From the NCBI GenBank assembly GCA_003255065.1, contig QAOA01001288.1, positions 565,238 through 629,237 on the forward strand: a stretch of DNA of 64,000 bases. The letters are read 5' to 3'. The position numbers were made by a program, and so were the translations under genes. Origin of the DNA: Cercis canadensis. Taxonomy: Eukaryota; Streptophyta; Magnoliopsida; Fabales; Fabaceae. Shown in pieces: positions 38,271 through 49,170 of the stretch; position 1 is the stretch's first letter, and each line of letters begins with the position of its first letter. The notes below the pieces were generated by a model. It was given only the letters and a program-made list of their open reading frames with translations, did not search any database and was not told where the DNA came from.

Positions 38271-40173
38271 ATTTATCCCAGGCAGAATTATGGGGTTATA
38301 TAACCCCATTCTAGGTGGCACAATTACCACCGTTCTTTGTGTTATGTGCCAAATCCAATGGTGGATATTTAGTTGTGGTTACTTGTTTAGTTGGTCATTT
38401 CTCAACTTGTGTGACAATATTAATGTGACCCACTAATTTAATTAAAATTATGTTAGCACCCTACTTAAAATAACAATTTATGTTAAAGTTCAGAGTACAC
38501 AAAGTATGATATTCTTCTCCATTTACATATTTTTCACAAACAAATTTATGAAATTTTTTTAAAAGATTTATATTCAAATTTATACATAAAGATTCACAAT
38601 TTAAAATAAAATTTTAAGTATGATAAAATTTAAAAATATACATTAATAAATANNNNNNNNNNNNNNNNNNNNNNNNNNNNNNNNNNNNNNNNNNNNNNNN
38701 NNNNNNNNNNNNNNNNNNNNNNNNNNNNNNNNNNNNNNNNNNNNNNNNNNNNNNNNNNNNNNNNNNNNNNNNNNNNNNNNNNNNNNNNNNNNNNNNNNNN
38801 NNNNNNNNNNNNNNNNNNNNNNNNNNNNNNNNNNNNNNNNNNNNNNNNNNNNNNNNNNNNNNNNNNNNNNNNNNNNNNNNNNNNNNNNNNNNNNNNNNNN
38901 NNNNNNNNNNNNNNNNNNNNNNNNNNNNNNNNNNNNNNNNNNNNNNNNNNNNNNNNNNNNNNNNNNNNNNNNNNNNNNNNNNNNNNNNNNNNNNNNNNNN
39001 NNNNNNNNNNNNNNNNNNNNNNNNNNNNNNNNNNNNNNNNNNNNNNNNNNNNNNNNNNNNNNNNNNNNNNNNNNNNNNNNNNNNNNNNNNNNNNNNNNNN
39101 NNNNNNNNNNNNNNNNNNNNNNNNNNNNNNNNNNNNNNNNNNNNNNNNNNNNNNNNNNNNNNNNNNNNNNNNNNNNNNNNNNNNNNNNNNNNNNNNNNNN
39201 NNNNNNNNNNNNNNNNNNNNNNNNNNNNNNNNNNNNNNNNNNNNNNNNNNNNNNNNNNNNNNNNNNNNNNNNNNNNNNNNNNNNNNNNNNNNNNNNNNNN
39301 NNNNNNNNNNNNNNNNNNNNNNNNNNNNNNNNNNNNNNNNNNNNNNNNNNNNNNNNNNNNNNNNNNNNNNNNNNNNNNNNNNNNNNNNNNNNNNNNNNNN
39401 NNNNNNNNNNNNNNNNNNNNNNNNNNNNNNNNNNNNNNNNNNNNNNNNNNNNNNNNNNNNNNNNNNNNNNNNNNNNNNNNNNNNNNNNNNNNNNNNNNNN
39501 NNNNGGGATTACAATAGTATCTATGTCCCACAAACTTTACTCAAGATTTGATATCTTTTGAAAAAAAAATAACGTTATTTCTCGCAATTTTTTAAAAATT
39601 CTAACTGTAACTTTTAGTTGATTGATGAGATAGAAATACTACTTTTTAATTATTGCATCATTTACACGATAGAGAAACTTGATTCCTTAGTTAATTTGGT
39701 GTCTAATTTTTTTTTTCTCATAAAACCGAAGACTGCATATTTATCTATAAATGAAATAATCTAGCAAGCATGCCAAGAGGCTGATTTAAAATAAATATTT
39801 TGAAAAATATTTTGATACATTTAAATGATTTTCGTTGTGTTTTTAAGTAAATATGTTTCTTTTTACCCCAAAAGTGAATGACAATAATTCCTGTAGCATT
39901 CAACTTTGTTAATAAATACATTAAAATTGCTTTCTTAGTTGATTTTAGAGATATGGATGAAGGAAAATGGAGAAAAAACAAAAAGGTGAGAAAGGACAAA
40001 AAAATAAGACTTTTAAAAAATTTGGGGCTGATTTGTAATAAATAGAAATTTTGCCTATAGCAGGTTAAGTAAATATGTGGGTCTCACTATCAAAACACTT
40101 GTTATAACTAAATTGGTCCAACTAGGATGTGGTTGTTTAACCCCATTTTTACATGGGGTCAGTTAAAGCCCCC
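38260..40173. mobile_element. GGGGG-terminus repeat family, long copy spanning the assembly gap
   Basis: Left end GGAGGCCTTTAATTTA, then the palindromic GGGGTTATATAACCCC and AGGTGGCAC. Right end TTAAAGCCCCC at 40173. The middle is lost in the N run. The adjacent copy at 40192-40683 lacks most of the interior. The two ends are short inverted repeats, so this is probably a DNA transposon derivative. No protein is visible in the sequenced parts. Confidence 0.55.
38653..39504. other. assembly gap (852 N)
   Basis: Unknown sequence. Any frame reading through it is meaningless. Confidence 0.99.
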
Positions 40174-40191
40174 TATTAAAAATATTTTAAT

Positions 40192-40683
40192 GGGGGACTT
40201 TAATTTACTCCTGATAAAAATATAGGGTTATATAACCCTATCTTAGGTGGCACAGTCATCACCATTTCTTGTGCTATATGCTAAATCTAATGGTGGATAA
40301 AAATATTTTGAAAAATATTTTGATACATTTAAATGATTTTCGTTGTATTTTTAAGTAAATATGTTTCTTTTTACCCCAAAGGTAAATGACAATAATTCCT
40401 GTAGCATTCAACTTTGTTAATAAATACATTAAAATTGCTTTCTTAGTTGATTTCAGAGATATGGATGAAGGGAAATGGAGAAAAAACAAAAAGGTGAGAA
40501 AGGACAAGAAAATAAGACTTTTAAAAAATTTTGGGGCTGATTTGTAATAAATAGAAATTTTGTCTATAGCAGGTTAAATAAATATGTGGGTCCCATTATT
40601 AAAACACTTGTTATAACTAAATTAGTCCAACTAAAATGAGATTGTTTAACCCCATTTTTACATGGGGTCAGTTAAAGCCCCCC
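40192..40683. mobile_element. GGGGG-terminus repeat family, short copy
   Basis: About 490 bases, from GGGGGACTTTAATTTA to TCAGTTAAAGCCCCCC, giving terminal inverted repeats of about 12-15 bases. It shares its left ~110 bases with 38260-38370 and its right ~380 bases with 39790-40173, so it is an internal deletion form of the long copy. Its right end lies exactly where the COG6 similarity stops. No target-site duplication is obvious. Confidence 0.65.
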
Positions 40684-41431
40684 AAATAATACATTGCGTC
40701 TCATATTGGCTACCTCTTCTGCACAATACTTGAAAAGGATAGGTCTTTCCCGGAGGCAGCGCATAGCTGTTTTCAGGAGCTCACTAACTTCTGGATTATC
40801 AGTGTCACCCAATTTTCTGCATTCTGCCTGTACCCACCTGCATAGGCGTTCATAAGCTCCTTCTTGGTACACAGCCATCATATCCATCAGTTCTAAACCA
40901 GCACGCTGATGATGTGTCCTCAGCAACACTTTGCAGTTAGTGTGAATCTCTTGGACATGAGAAAGTGCCTTGAAAAAATTTTCATTCAATTCTTCATCTC
41001 TAAATGCATTTATCTCTTCAGCAGAGAGCTGATAATCACGTAGGAAGCATGCTGCTATCTCTTGCCTTGGTTTCAAGTTCTTGTTTGAGCCTCTCTGTGG
41101 CACTGATAATGTCACCTGTGCTGCTACTACAACTGTTCAAGGCCTTTGCTATCCTGTCACAGCGTTCAGCGAGGGCAGTGACCTCTTCCTCCACGCGATC
41201 CAATGCGAGTTGTGTGTCATGGGAAGCATTGAGGAATTCATGGTTAATGGAGAGACAATGCCTCTCGATTGTGGATCGGAGGTTACGGCGCGACTGAGGA
41301 GTGTTGTCAGTGTAGAAGGAAGATAATGAGTTGAGAGAGGACAAGAGATAAGGTGAGTCAGTCCTCGATTCCAACACCTTCTTCAGCTTCCGAGAGAGTC
41401 TCGGCGCTAATCCCGCCACCGTCGTTCCCAT
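40684..41431 (-). pseudogene. truncated, frameshifted COG6 copy (conserved oligomeric Golgi complex subunit 6)
   Basis: COG6 is a lobe B subunit of the Golgi vesicle-tethering COG complex. The fragment starts MGTTVAGLAPRLSRKLKKVL and follows the family through YLLSSLNSLSSFY, RRNLRSTIE, LALDRVEEEV. It then shifts frame near 41063, where a few bases appear missing between LKQELET and RQEIAACF. It resumes with FLRDYQLSAEEI, CKVLLRTHHQRAGLELMDMM, GAYERLCRWVQAECRKLG and ends at ANMRRNVLF. That is about 250 of the ~690 residues normal for COG6. There are no introns where a multi-exon gene would be expected. The similarity ends at the CCCCC terminus of the neighbouring repeat. A processed or captured partial copy is the likeliest reading. 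Confidence 0.85.
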
Positions 41432-42308
41432 TCTCTTCTTCTTCTTCTTCTTCGACCTCTGTCTCTACTTAGATCTTCGATCCAACCTTGGTCATTTCTT
41501 CAACTAACCCCAACTTATACGGATACGAGATGGGTTCCAAGTGAAGCTGAGGAGCTGGTGTGGAAAATATTTGAGGGCAAACGGAGGCACGCCGCCATGG
41601 AGGAATTCGATTACTCACGATCACCCACACGTCTTTTCCACTTGGAATTGGATTCTCTGGGATGTGGAGTCCGTTTCGGCTCTGTTGGACCTTCAACCAG
41701 CCATGTGCATGTCACGTGATTTAAATTGATTGATTTAAATAAAAATAATAATTTTTTAATACTAGATGAGCAATTTTATCTAATTTTAAACAGCTCATCG
41801 GAGGAATTAAAAATGTAATATTTATATAAATATAAAGGTAAAATTATTTATTTTTAAAGAAGGAGAATCAAATCATTCACTTCATTAAAATAAGAAAACT
41901 AAAATTACAATTAAGCCTATAATATATCATCCACAAATGCATTTAGAAAAANACAAATGCATTAAAAAAAAAAAAAGAAAAAAAAGCATTAAAATGTAAA
42001 ATGTCAATTTAATTTAATTTTATTCAAATATTTGGATTGAGTTGTATTTGTAATTTTAGCTAACGGAACAAAAGATCTTTGTGTCCAAAAATGGGAAGAA
42101 GCGGGAAGCACGTGATGCCAAGATCAAAGATGAAAGGCAAAGGTGGCACTTTCAGACAGTTCTCCGTCTCTGTCTGCTACACCAACCCCCGCTCCTTCAA
42201 TTTGCTAACTCTTTAATGCGAAGCTGGGTTTGGTTTCAGTGTGAGGTTCTCATTTTGCTTACTCTTTCTCTCTCGCCCTTCACCCAATCCCTAGTTTTCT
42301 TCATCTCA
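41432..42308. other. spacer between the COG6 copy and the POLAR-like gene
   Basis: Contains (CTT)n leader sequence of the COG6 copy, AT-rich DNA with a single-N join at 41952, and the 5' UTR of the POLAR-like gene. The frame of the latter is open upstream to an ATG at 42089 region, but those codons do not resemble the family. Confidence 0.45.
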
Positions 42309-45301
42309 ATGTGGCCGGTTCTCTTAGCTGCCGCTGTAGCGGGATCCACTGGTCTCGTCGCAAAGCACTTTCTGAGTCCCAGTAACGCCGATCCTTCCCT
42401 GATTCCAGAAAAATCCAAGCAATGCAACGAGACTGGCGAAAATCCAGGATTTCCTATTGACAATGGGAATCTCGAGGACTCTACTTCGCAGCATCTTGTA
42501 GTCTCAAGCGTTTTCGATGAATCTGGGTTTGAAAGCAATTCTGAGAAACAGGACGGGCTCTTCACTTTTTCTAGCTCGGGATCCCCAAGGCAAGATGGAT
42601 TGCGGTTTCGGAATAACAAGTTTAGAAAGAAACCCGTGTTTGGGTTCCGAGGGTCGAAGAACGGATTCAGGGTTGCAAAGGTTGAGCAGAGATCTGATGT
42701 AGTGGTTCGATCGGAGCAGAGGAAGGGTGGAAGGAGATTACCTTTTTGCTTGAAGAGGAGGAAAATTACAAAGAATCTAGCTGCAAAGGCTGGATGTTGT
42801 TCTTCCAAAGGTGAGATTATTGTTTTCCTGATCCTGTTTGCTTCCATAGAAATGCTGGGATTTTATTTATTTTTTCTTTTTTTGGATAAGGAAAAATAGA
42901 GCAGGTTTATGGAAATGTTCCTCAGCTATGGTGTATATGCTTTTGTACCATTGTGATTTAGCTGAAACCATTTATGCTCTATATTTCTGTTAATTAGTTT
43001 AAACTTTGGGTCTATCATGCACGGTGCTCTTGAATTATACTCCTAATTGAAACCAGCAATTCAGGCCTGTATTTGATAAATTGAAGCCTTAATTCTTCTT
43101 GCTAATGGCTTAAAGACTGTATATGACAGTGAACACGGGAATATAGTTTATGAGCCTTGAATTTGACAGCTGATCGATCGGTGTAAAAAATAAAATGGTT
43201 GTTGAGTTTGGTAACAACTGTATCATGTGGCAGAATAGATGGTGCACGAAGAATGAAATTACGGCTGCCAAAGTTACATTTTGTTATTATAATATCATGT
43301 CCCACGACCACCATTAACCACAATTGCGTCTCCTCCTGTTGTTCCTTTAAGTTAAGAGAGGTCAGACAGTTTTGGCATATTGAAGAGTTGTAATCTTCTG
43401 CAAGTCTTATGGCTACCAAATGTTTAAGAAATTAAACCACGATCTGTTGGCATGTTATGTTAAATTGCAGATTAAATGAATCTTCAGAGTGCAAAATTTT
43501 AGTCAAATTTGTGTGAATTTCGTCAGTGCAAATTTTCTTGGTTCTTCACAGTTAATTCTGGCTTATTTACTAGCCATTGTGAACTGTTCTTTTGGCTATA
43601 ATATGGGTTAATGGACGCCTTCAGGAAATGTAATTTATCTTTTATTTTTGATTATTTTGTCTAACTATAAGGGCTCCACCCCTTCCCAAGTTTTGATTTT
43701 CCTAGTACTAATTTCGCAAAAAATGGGTTTTGATGTCATTTTTATACTTTTCAGATAGCTCCTTATTTGGTTGGGGACTTAGCATTGGAATCATGTATAT
43801 GATGTCAACTGGAAAAGCTGAAATCAGTAAGCTGAGCAAAGCCATGGGTGAGACAGCTAGAGTTGTCCAAGAAATAAATTCTGAGCTCAATAGAAGAAAA
43901 TCATCACATCCTCAGCAAATTTTGAATTCTGTTAATATTGACATGAACTATGGTAAAATGAGTGCTAGGCATAATGAAGTAGTTCTCGACGAGAGAAATA
44001 GTGGGCTTAGAGATATTGATGTGAAATTTTTGAGTCTCCCCATTAGTGATGATGGTGAATGTGGAAGTAGTGCTCTAACTGAAGAGCCAGATCGACCGGT
44101 TCTAGAAATGGATCAACTGGAAGCAGAGCTTGAATTTGAACTCCAAAAGCTTCCTGGGTGTACTATTGATGGTACTCGTCACGAAGAAATGAGATCAAAT
44201 TTACATGAGGTGAACTTCTTGGATATCCTTTCTTTTGTTTGTCTTACACATGAAAATATGCCCTCTGTGTAGTCTCCATTTTCCCTAGCTTTCATTGAGA
44301 TAATTGTCTGTTGTCAATCCTTTTCTCCTCCTTTCTTTCTTTGTTCTGAAGCACTAGACTTTGTTTTATTAACTACTTTGGCCTTTTCTATTCCCTCGTT
44401 TTCTGGTAGTATGTGCAAGGATTCAAATGGCGTGAGCACTCTCGTTTCTCTTGTTTTCCAATTTAACTTACCTTGGTGTACAAGAGGAATAGTCCAAATT
44501 CAAAATGCAAGGAAAATTTATGGTTTTCCCTTCTAAAGTTTATTTAATGCTACGGAAATCTATGATTGTCTTTGCTTCGATGACAATTATAAAGTTTATG
44601 TACGCATTGGAGAAAGCTCCTTTACAATATTGCCAATCCTGCTTAATTTTGTTAATTTTCTGCCACTTCCTTCTTGCCCTGCAGGAGAGGGACCAATAGC
44701 TCTCTTATTCAATATCTGGTTTTACTCATTTCAATAACTTGCATCTTCCAAAGGTTGGTGTGGGTTTGACGAAGGAATTCCTGTGCAGATTGAATTTCCA
44801 GATGAACGGTGTCATGGAACAGATGACCAGAACTTCTACTCTCAATCCCATGGAGTATCAGCATCTGAACTGAATCATAAACTTAGCCATTTGCTGATAG
44901 AGCAGCAGGAGAACCAGATCAGCGAGCTGGAATCTGAACTGCACCTGGCTCAATCCAAACTCCATGAGAAGGAAGCTGAACTGCAGGCACTGAAGGACTG
45001 TGTCAGACGCCTTACTGATTTGTCTCTATCTACAGTTTCAGGCAGGATTATCTATCCTTGTTACCTAGAAGCTGAAACTATGTTTGATTACTTGCTTGAT
45101 GCTGATATTATTAGTCCCGTACATCATAGAATAGCCTCTGTTAGGGGAAGCTGTCTCTCTGATATTGCCTTTGTTTTTCTCTCAGATGATGAAACTCAGG
45201 CCTGCACTGATCAAACCGGAGCCAGCGATTGGAATTCCAATAACATGGACTTTGAGTCAAAGCAATCAGTTGTTGGGATGAAGAGACCTATTGGTTCCTA
45301 A
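42309..45301 (+). CDS. POLAR-like coiled-coil protein
   Basis: Resembles POLAR and POLAR-LIKE proteins, cortical scaffolds that act with BASL in asymmetric division of stomatal-lineage cells; assignment is from remembered family features. Exons: 42309-42810, 43755-44209, 44789-45041, 45186-45301, totalling 1326 bases (441 residues). The N-terminus MWPVLLAAAVAGSTGL is characteristic. A basic middle region follows, then exon two with FGWGLSIGIMYMMSTGKAEISKLSKAM. Next come the acidic motif MDQLEAELEFELQKLP and a coiled coil (VSASELNHKLSHLLIEQQ...). The last intron uses a GC donor (TCAG|GCAGGA); it is 144 bases, in frame and stop-free, so retention would give a 489-residue protein. The start was set at MWP although the frame is open further upstream. 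Confidence 0.83.
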
Positions 45302-46947
45302 TCATGTGCATATATTCTCTGTGGGCTAGAAGCTATAAACATTTTATTATGCGGATAAAACGGTAATTTAGCAGGCAAGTATCTAGATCTGATCAAATTG
45401 TAACCCTACGGTTGGCACTTATGTGGTACGTGTATATAATATTCTTTAGGTAGATATGATTAAAAAATTCGACACCTCGTACTCTGGATATAGATAATCC
45501 TATTGCATCTTGCGTATGTATCAGATGTCAACTAGTTGACCCATCTTCCCATTTTAGTTGTTCTAAACTCATAAGCTGCATCCCATGCTGTCATGTACTC
45601 TGAAGCATGAACACGTGAAGTTAATATAATAGACTTTGATTGTCATATTTTAACGCCTATCTTTCAGCGCTGAGCTCTCAGATTGATTCCCAATTGACTT
45701 GGAAAGCAGGGCATTCCATTCATGGTCAAGCTATATTTTGAGTGCGAGGAAGGGACACGGCAACCTTTGTTGACTTTTTGCTCCCATGTTGGTTGGGAGA
45801 TTACTCATCAGTCCACTCATGGTCAGATCACAAAAGAACTTCCACAGTGAAATGACTAGTTGCACTAAGATTTTGTGAGTTGGTTTGGTTGAAATACGCT
45901 GAGGACAGGATTGGAAAGAAACGCTGCTAACAGAATCTTAGCATAGTGGTGCTTGACTGTGTGGTGAGACAAAGGCCATCGTGGGGTTTCAGAGTACTGC
46001 TTTTTCTCATCCTATGATATGAAAATTTAATAGGAACCCATCTGCCCATAACCGCTGCTTCTGCTCAAAATTTTCCAACTACTCACTTTTTCTGTTTGCC
46101 CCGCCTTAATTTTTCTAAAAATAATTTTTTTAGGATTGGGATCATGGATATGGAGAGAACATTGAAAGTGCCCAAACAGCGTCATCTAGAAAGACATACG
46201 GTTCGGGGATCCATAATTCGATATTCAAATAACTTTTTAATCACAAAAAAAAAAAGAGCATAGAACAGTTGTTCCAAATTCCAAGTATGAATTTGTGTTC
46301 AAGGAGTCACTTGAAAAGCTTGCAACTTGGCAATGAGGACTGGAGAGAATGAAGACTATTATTGGAATTGTACACGCAAGCACTACTCTCTAGCCATATT
46401 CGTACAACTGCAAACAAAGACATTACGTGAAGTGAAAATGATAATTAATTGGAAAAAGTATATTATCAAGTAATGAAGAAAAAGGAATTATAAACGAGAA
46501 TGGCTCCTTTACTCTTCAATCACATAAAATCAAATTCTCTCGTGTAAAATAATTCAGGAATGAGAGTGAGAGTGAAGTCACAGCTGGGCCAAATAAAGAA
46601 GGTGGGCTCCAAAAGATCATTTATGAATGATTTACTAATGCAGAAATTAATTTGGTGAAAGACCCTTCTCGTCGGGCACAACAATGTCTCCGCCTAAAGG
46701 GGTCCATCAATCACCGTCCAATCAAATTATAATCTTACCACTGACTGTGGTAATGTTATGCTACTATTACTCGACAGGAATTTATATATTACATTAAATT
46801 TATTTTACATATTATTTTGAGTCACACATATTTGAATTTTATTGAATTAACTTAATTTTTTTAATATGATCATATATAAATATTAATTATACCAATATAA
46901 TTCAATATAAGTTAAAAAAAATTCAAATTTAATGTGATATAAGTCAA

Positions 46948-47412
46948 GGCCAATTTATTAAAATAATGTAAAAATAATAAATAAATACAAAAAAAAAGTT
47001 ATTGTTAAAAGAATTTATTAAAATGGGTCACTTTTAAATATTTTATTTAGACATTCGGACAAAAGATAAAACGTTATTTTGCATTATAACGTTTTACTTA
47101 AAAAAAATTACAACAAAATAGAGTTTTAATAGTCAGAAGACTGCCTTATAATCCTAAATAACTCTAAATCATTTCAAAGTAGCATTTCTTAACATAAAAT
47201 GCTGAAACTTTTTAACCTTTTTAAAATAGAGTTTTCTTAAAAAAAACTCTATTTTAAAAATTAAAATAGTGTTTCTTAACATAACGTTAAAATATTTTAG
47301 TATTTTTTTAACTGAATAAAATATTTAAAAGTAACTAATTTTAGTAAATTATTTCAAAAATAACTTTTTTATATTTATTTATTTTACTTGTATTATTTTA
47401 ATAAATTTGCCC
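46948..47412. repeat. foldback MITE, about 465 bases
   Basis: The left arm from GGCCAATTTATTAAAATAA to about 47050 is the reverse complement of about 47310-47412, which ends TTATTTTAATAAATTTGCCC. Inner blocks (ATAGAGTTTT / AAAACTCTAT, AACGTTTTA) pair too. No coding sequence. Confidence 0.7.
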
Positions 47413-48087
47413 CTCATTAGTTCCCTTCCTTCACTTATTAGATAAATAAATCTTACCGGATCTGGATTGTCCCAAATACCTAGATACTCCATCTGAATAC
47501 ACCTATCAGTCAATTCATCCTCTTTTCACAATGACAGTCACTTCACTTGTAAAATAACAAAAAATGCTATCTTAACATTAGATAATTTCACATTTTATTA
47601 ATCTAATACAAATAATACAATTTAAAATTAATTTTATTTGTATGGCTAAGTTAACGTGGTATGCAAGCAGAGATAGATAGAGATCCGACGGTCTAGATTG
47701 CTTTACTGGTTTGGTCAGATGCATGTGATAATTTCTTATTGGTATACTATATTTTATTGAGTACGCTTCAGGCCACAGGCTACAGCTATGTTGCTTAAAA
47801 TTAAATGTTAAATAATAAGTGACCTCGAGAGTAAAGCCACAGAGCAAAGATAGAAAAATATTTACCGTGGATTCACCCATCCGTGCGAAGATAGAAATAA
47901 AAATAGATTTTAAATTTTTAATGTCCACAGCAGAAAACAAAACAAAAAATCGCAGAAGCATTTAGCAGAAAGACAAGCTCACCCCATCTTACCATATCTC
48001 CTGCGTTTCACTAAATTGCATACCAAACTATCCCGTCACTCACATACTATAACCACTTGACCAGATAGGGATAGAGAAGAGAGAAGA

Positions 48088-48120
48088 GCAAAGGGCAAAG
48101 GGCAAAGGGCAAAGGGCAAA
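48088..48120 (+). repeat. GGGCAAA tandem repeat in 5' UTR, G-quadruplex candidate
   Basis: Four GGG runs at 48093-48095, 48100-48102, 48107-48109 and 48114-48116, each separated by CAAA. They lie 31 bases before the start codon of the downstream gene, on its sense strand. The spacing satisfies the usual G3N1-7 pattern for a three-tier quadruplex, which in an mRNA leader could reduce translation. Confidence 0.7.
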
Positions 48121-48147
48121 GAGAGTAGAAGTGGGTGGGTGAACAAC

Positions 48148-49170
48148 ATGAACATGAAGCTATCTACAAAACCCATTTCCAGTCCGGGTCGGACGGAGAA
48201 GTTTCCGCCGCCATTGATGAGATTCTTGAGAAGTAATGTGGGGAGTAGAAGCAGAGGCAGGTCACGCTCCAGCCCTATGTTTGTACGGAAGAAGAGCACC
48301 GCCATTGAAACCCAAGAACCCTCTTCTCCCAAGGTCACATGCATGGGGCAAGTGCGCGTTAGAAGGTCATCCAAACAAGCCGCTGCAAAAAGAGGACGAC
48401 CCGCGAGGGACCCAACTCCAACCCGATGCCGGTGCCGGTGGATCCGAAATACCCTGTTTTGTCACTGTTTCGCCGCCAGAATCAAGCCCAGTCCTTGCCA
48501 ACTGGTTTGGCCCAAGTGGGCGTTCTTTCGAATGGGTAGTTTTCGAAGAAAAGCCACCAAGGTCAGAGAAGATTCAACTAGAACTGAATCCAATTTCCAG
48601 CAAAGTTTTAATGATGAGTCAGAGCATGAAGACGACGAATTAGAAGAAGATGAAGATGAACAGAGAGCTAATGCTAATACTAATGCTTTTATTTATAATT
48701 CTTCTACGCCACCGAAAAATGCTTTACTATTGACAAGGTGTAGATCCGCGCCGTACAGATCTTCGTCTTTAGCGAGTAGGTTCTGGGGTTCGCCACTAAG
48801 GAGTGAAGAGACAGGGGAAGAGCAGAGAACAGAGGTGGAAAACAGAGAACAGAGCGAGAACGAGAAACCCAGTTCGCAAAGAGAACCAATATCGGTTCAA
48901 GAAGGGGAAATAGATCCAAAACCCGAGGAAAAGTTAGGATTTTTCAAAGAACTTGAAGATTCAATCAGAGAAAGAATCATCAAATCTGAAAATGTTGAAG
49001 AACTAAAGAGCAGGGAAGGAGGGGAAGAAGAAGACTCTGCACGTCCTCTGGTACTCACAAGGTGCAAATCAGAACCCGCAAGAACTGCACATAAACTTGA
49101 TCCTCAGATAAATTTCTGGAAAGAGAGAAGGTCAGGTTTCACTAATTCAAGTTCGCCGCATGATTTGTGA
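48148..49170 (+). CDS. basic/acidic protein resembling syringolide-induced protein 14-1-1
   Basis: Single-exon gene, 340 residues from the ATG at 48148 (MNMKLSTKP); the Met two codons on (48154) is equally plausible. The N-terminal ~100 residues are Arg/Ser/Pro-rich (GRTEKFPPPLMRFLRSNVGS, RSRGRSRSSPMF), followed by the conserved VTCMGQVRVRRS and a Cys/Trp patch (RCRCRWIRNTLFCHCF). The middle is strongly acidic (DDELEEDEDE). Two related motifs, LLTRCRSAPYRSSS and VLTRCKSEPARTA, occur near residues 200 and 305. I recall this organisation from plant proteins named after the soybean syringolide-induced 14-1-1 transcript. No enzyme domain, signal peptide or membrane span is evident; biochemical function is unknown. 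A G-tract repeat sits in the leader. Confidence 0.8.
   Translation: MNMKLSTKPISSPGRTEKFPPPLMRFLRSNVGSRSRGRSRSSPMFVRKKSTAIETQEPSSPKVTCMGQVRVRRSSKQAAAKRGRPARDPTPTRCRCRWIRNTLFCHCFAARIKPSPCQLVWPKWAFFRMGSFRRKATKVREDSTRTESNFQQSFNDESEHEDDELEEDEDEQRANANTNAFIYNSSTPPKNALLLTRCRSAPYRSSSLASRFWGSPLRSEETGEEQRTEVENREQSENEKPSSQREPISVQEGEIDPKPEEKLGFFKELEDSIRERIIKSENVEELKSREGGEEEDSARPLVLTRCKSEPARTAHKLDPQINFWKERRSGFTNSSSPHDL

Larger units (their letters stand above)
45302..48147. other. intergenic DNA with a foldback element
   Basis: No gene. POLAR-like 3' UTR is expected in the first few hundred bases. A foldback repeat lies at 46948-47412. The last ~100 bases are the leader of the next gene and contain the GGGCAAA repeat. 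Confidence 0.5.

Noticed and set aside
38614..39533. Two long open frames on the minus strand
   Set aside because: They consist almost entirely of N bases and have no meaning.
42081..42308. Upstream in-frame extension of the POLAR-like gene
   Set aside because: The extra 76 codons do not resemble the family, whose members begin near MWxVLLAAAVAGSTG.
42236..42847. 203-residue minus-strand frame opposite the POLAR-like exon one
   Set aside because: Antisense shadow of a real exon with no independent support.
48236..48643. 135-residue frame inside the 14-1-1-like gene
   Set aside because: Alternative frame of a well-supported coding sequence.
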